The notes under the pieces: model-generated | Seen by the model: only the letters and a program-made list of their open reading frames with translations | Databases searched by the model: none | Told to the model about the DNA's origin: nothing | Position numbers and translations under genes: made by a program | Source: a virus | Reading direction: 5' to 3' (one strand) | Virus record (IMG/VR): IMGVR_UViG_3300039449_000033 | Span: 1 to 45,614 of that record | Length of the DNA: 45,614 nucleotides | Part shown: positions 44,734-45,614 of the stretch, piece after piece | How positions within the stretch are numbered: position 1 is the first letter of the stretch | Layout of the letters: the number at the start of each line of letters is the position of its first letter

Positions 44734-45614
44734 AGGCTACGCTGTGGAAGGTCCACCACTACGGACCCGAGGCGGTGATGACCTTCGGCGCCGGGGCCTT
44801 GGCCTATGTGAACCACGGTGGCGAGCGCCGCTACCTGATGCCCATCGCTCAGATGTTGGATGGCATGCGCCTCAAGGACATCAACAGCACGACGATCCGA
44901 GACATGGCAGTGAAGCTTTACCCCAAGGCTAAGCCCGCGACGCGCAACCGCCAGGCTATTACGCCCGCGCAGGCAGTCATCAATTTCTGCCACGAGCAAG
45001 GCTGGTGCGCGCCGATCCGGGTTAGCCGCTTTGACGTCGAGAAGCCCAAGCGGAAAGCAGTCAAGGCGGATTACCTGGAGGCCATGAGGCCCCACCTGCC
45101 CCATCGCCTTTACGTGCTGATGCTGTTCCTGCACCAGACCGGACGGCGTGTGGGCGAGGCTGTCGGCATTGAGCCGGAATGGATCGTCGGGAGGGTGGTT
45201 CATATCCCGAAGACCAAGAACGGAGATGCGGCGCGCGTGGTGATGACCGAGGCGCTGGCCGAATTGGTCCACGCGCTAGAACCGCGGCACGGACGGGTCT
45301 TTGGCTATTCGACCCACTACAGCGTCTACAAGACGCTCAGGAGGGCTGCAGCCAAGGCGGGGGTCGAGTATCTAGGGACACACCAACCGGGGCGCCACAG
45401 CTTCGCCACGACGCTGCACGACGCGGGCTGGCAGTCCAGCGCAATCGCAGAGGCAGGGGGCTGGAAATCCGTGGCCCTGGTGGCCTCTACCTATGAGCAC
45501 CCGACCGAGGCGCAGGCCCGCGCGGCGGACGTATTCGCTGGACAATCCAGCGCAAAATTGGCACAACAGTCTAAGCGGAAGCGCAAATCACCAGCAGGCA
45601 AAGGGGATGAATAG
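44604..45614 (+). CDS. int: tyrosine integrase
   Basis: 336 residues. An N-terminal arm-binding/core region is followed by the catalytic domain with R182 in HQTGRRVGEAVGIE, Lys in PKTKNGDAARVV, the His-Gly-Arg block GTHQPGRHSFATTL (H260, R264), W287 in EAGGWKSV and nucleophile Y297 in ASTYEHPTEA. The full catalytic set is intact. The His to Arg spacing is one longer than HxxR, as in an alphaproteobacterial subgroup. The basic tail ends the window. It would integrate and, with Xis, excise the phage. Confidence 0.93.
   Translation: MRLELVWREGWAYIHGTAPDGKRVRKSAKTRDPVQAEAQRSALEATLWKVHHYGPEAVMTFGAGALAYVNHGGERRYLMPIAQMLDGMRLKDINSTTIRDMAVKLYPKAKPATRNRQAITPAQAVINFCHEQGWCAPIRVSRFDVEKPKRKAVKADYLEAMRPHLPHRLYVLMLFLHQTGRRVGEAVGIEPEWIVGRVVHIPKTKNGDAARVVMTEALAELVHALEPRHGRVFGYSTHYSVYKTLRRAAAKAGVEYLGTHQPGRHSFATTLHDAGWQSSAIAEAGGWKSVALVASTYEHPTEAQARAADVFAGQSSAKLAQQSKRKRKSPAGKGDE

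Noticed and set aside
1-45614. CRISPR array
   Set aside because: No regularly spaced identical repeats with unique spacers were found; the only tandem array is the 17-bp iteron set.

Overview
The window reads as one complete temperate, tailed (siphovirus-type) phage or prophage of a GC-rich alphaproteobacterium. A Rhodobacterales host, Paracoccus-like, is the best guess. The guess rests on high GC in third codon positions, tail chaperone and tail-tube proteins resembling gene-transfer-agent proteins, a Pam3-gp28-type holin, and an integrase of the kind common in that order. No host housekeeping gene is visible, so host and genus are inference.

Layout. Positions 1-1426 (+) hold a small accessory operon (HTH-HNH protein, coiled-coil protein, SLOG/DUF2493 protein, small ORF). 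From 1441 to 36583 nearly everything is on the minus strand and should be read from right to left: Cro-like gene, ParB-like gene, nuclease and replication initiator with an internal iteron array (36.6-33.3 kb), small winged-helix/HTH proteins and a possible late regulator (33.3-30.8 kb), a structured non-coding stretch with tRNA-like T-arms and a terminator (30.8-30.4 kb), HNH genes and terminase (30.2-27.1 kb), head genes with capsid before portal (26.3-20.3 kb), head completion and tail genes (20.3-10.2 kb), fibre and acyltransferase (9.9-5.9 kb), membrane proteins, and lysis genes (3.4-2.0 kb). One membrane-protein gene at 19.1-19.4 kb runs against this transcript. From 36697 to 45614 the plus strand carries the repressor, an early operon of mostly tiny translationally coupled genes (lipoprotein, ERF annealing protein, PAPS-reductase-like protein, DUF1364 nuclease), then an excisionase-like gene and a tyrosine integrase at the right edge.

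Control. The repressor gene is flanked by two operator clusters with the consensus CTTTCG-N5-CGAAAG. The two outward promoters are mirror images sharing a 20-bp operator/promoter core. One drives the minus-strand replication genes and the other the plus-strand early operon, so a short repressor and a Cro-like protein can switch both arms.

The phage is crowded with free-standing endonucleases: six HNH proteins, two GIY-YIG proteins, a DUF1364 nuclease and a VRR-NUC-like protein. Several sit between conserved head and tail genes. Other points of interest are the iteron array inside the replication gene, a protease-capsid fusion with a nested capsid start, a likely -1 frameshift in the tail chaperone pair, a GH16-like catalytic motif in the fibre, and small genes bounded by direct repeats of their own start/stop junctions. 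Several genes shorter than 60 codons were found by hand translation.
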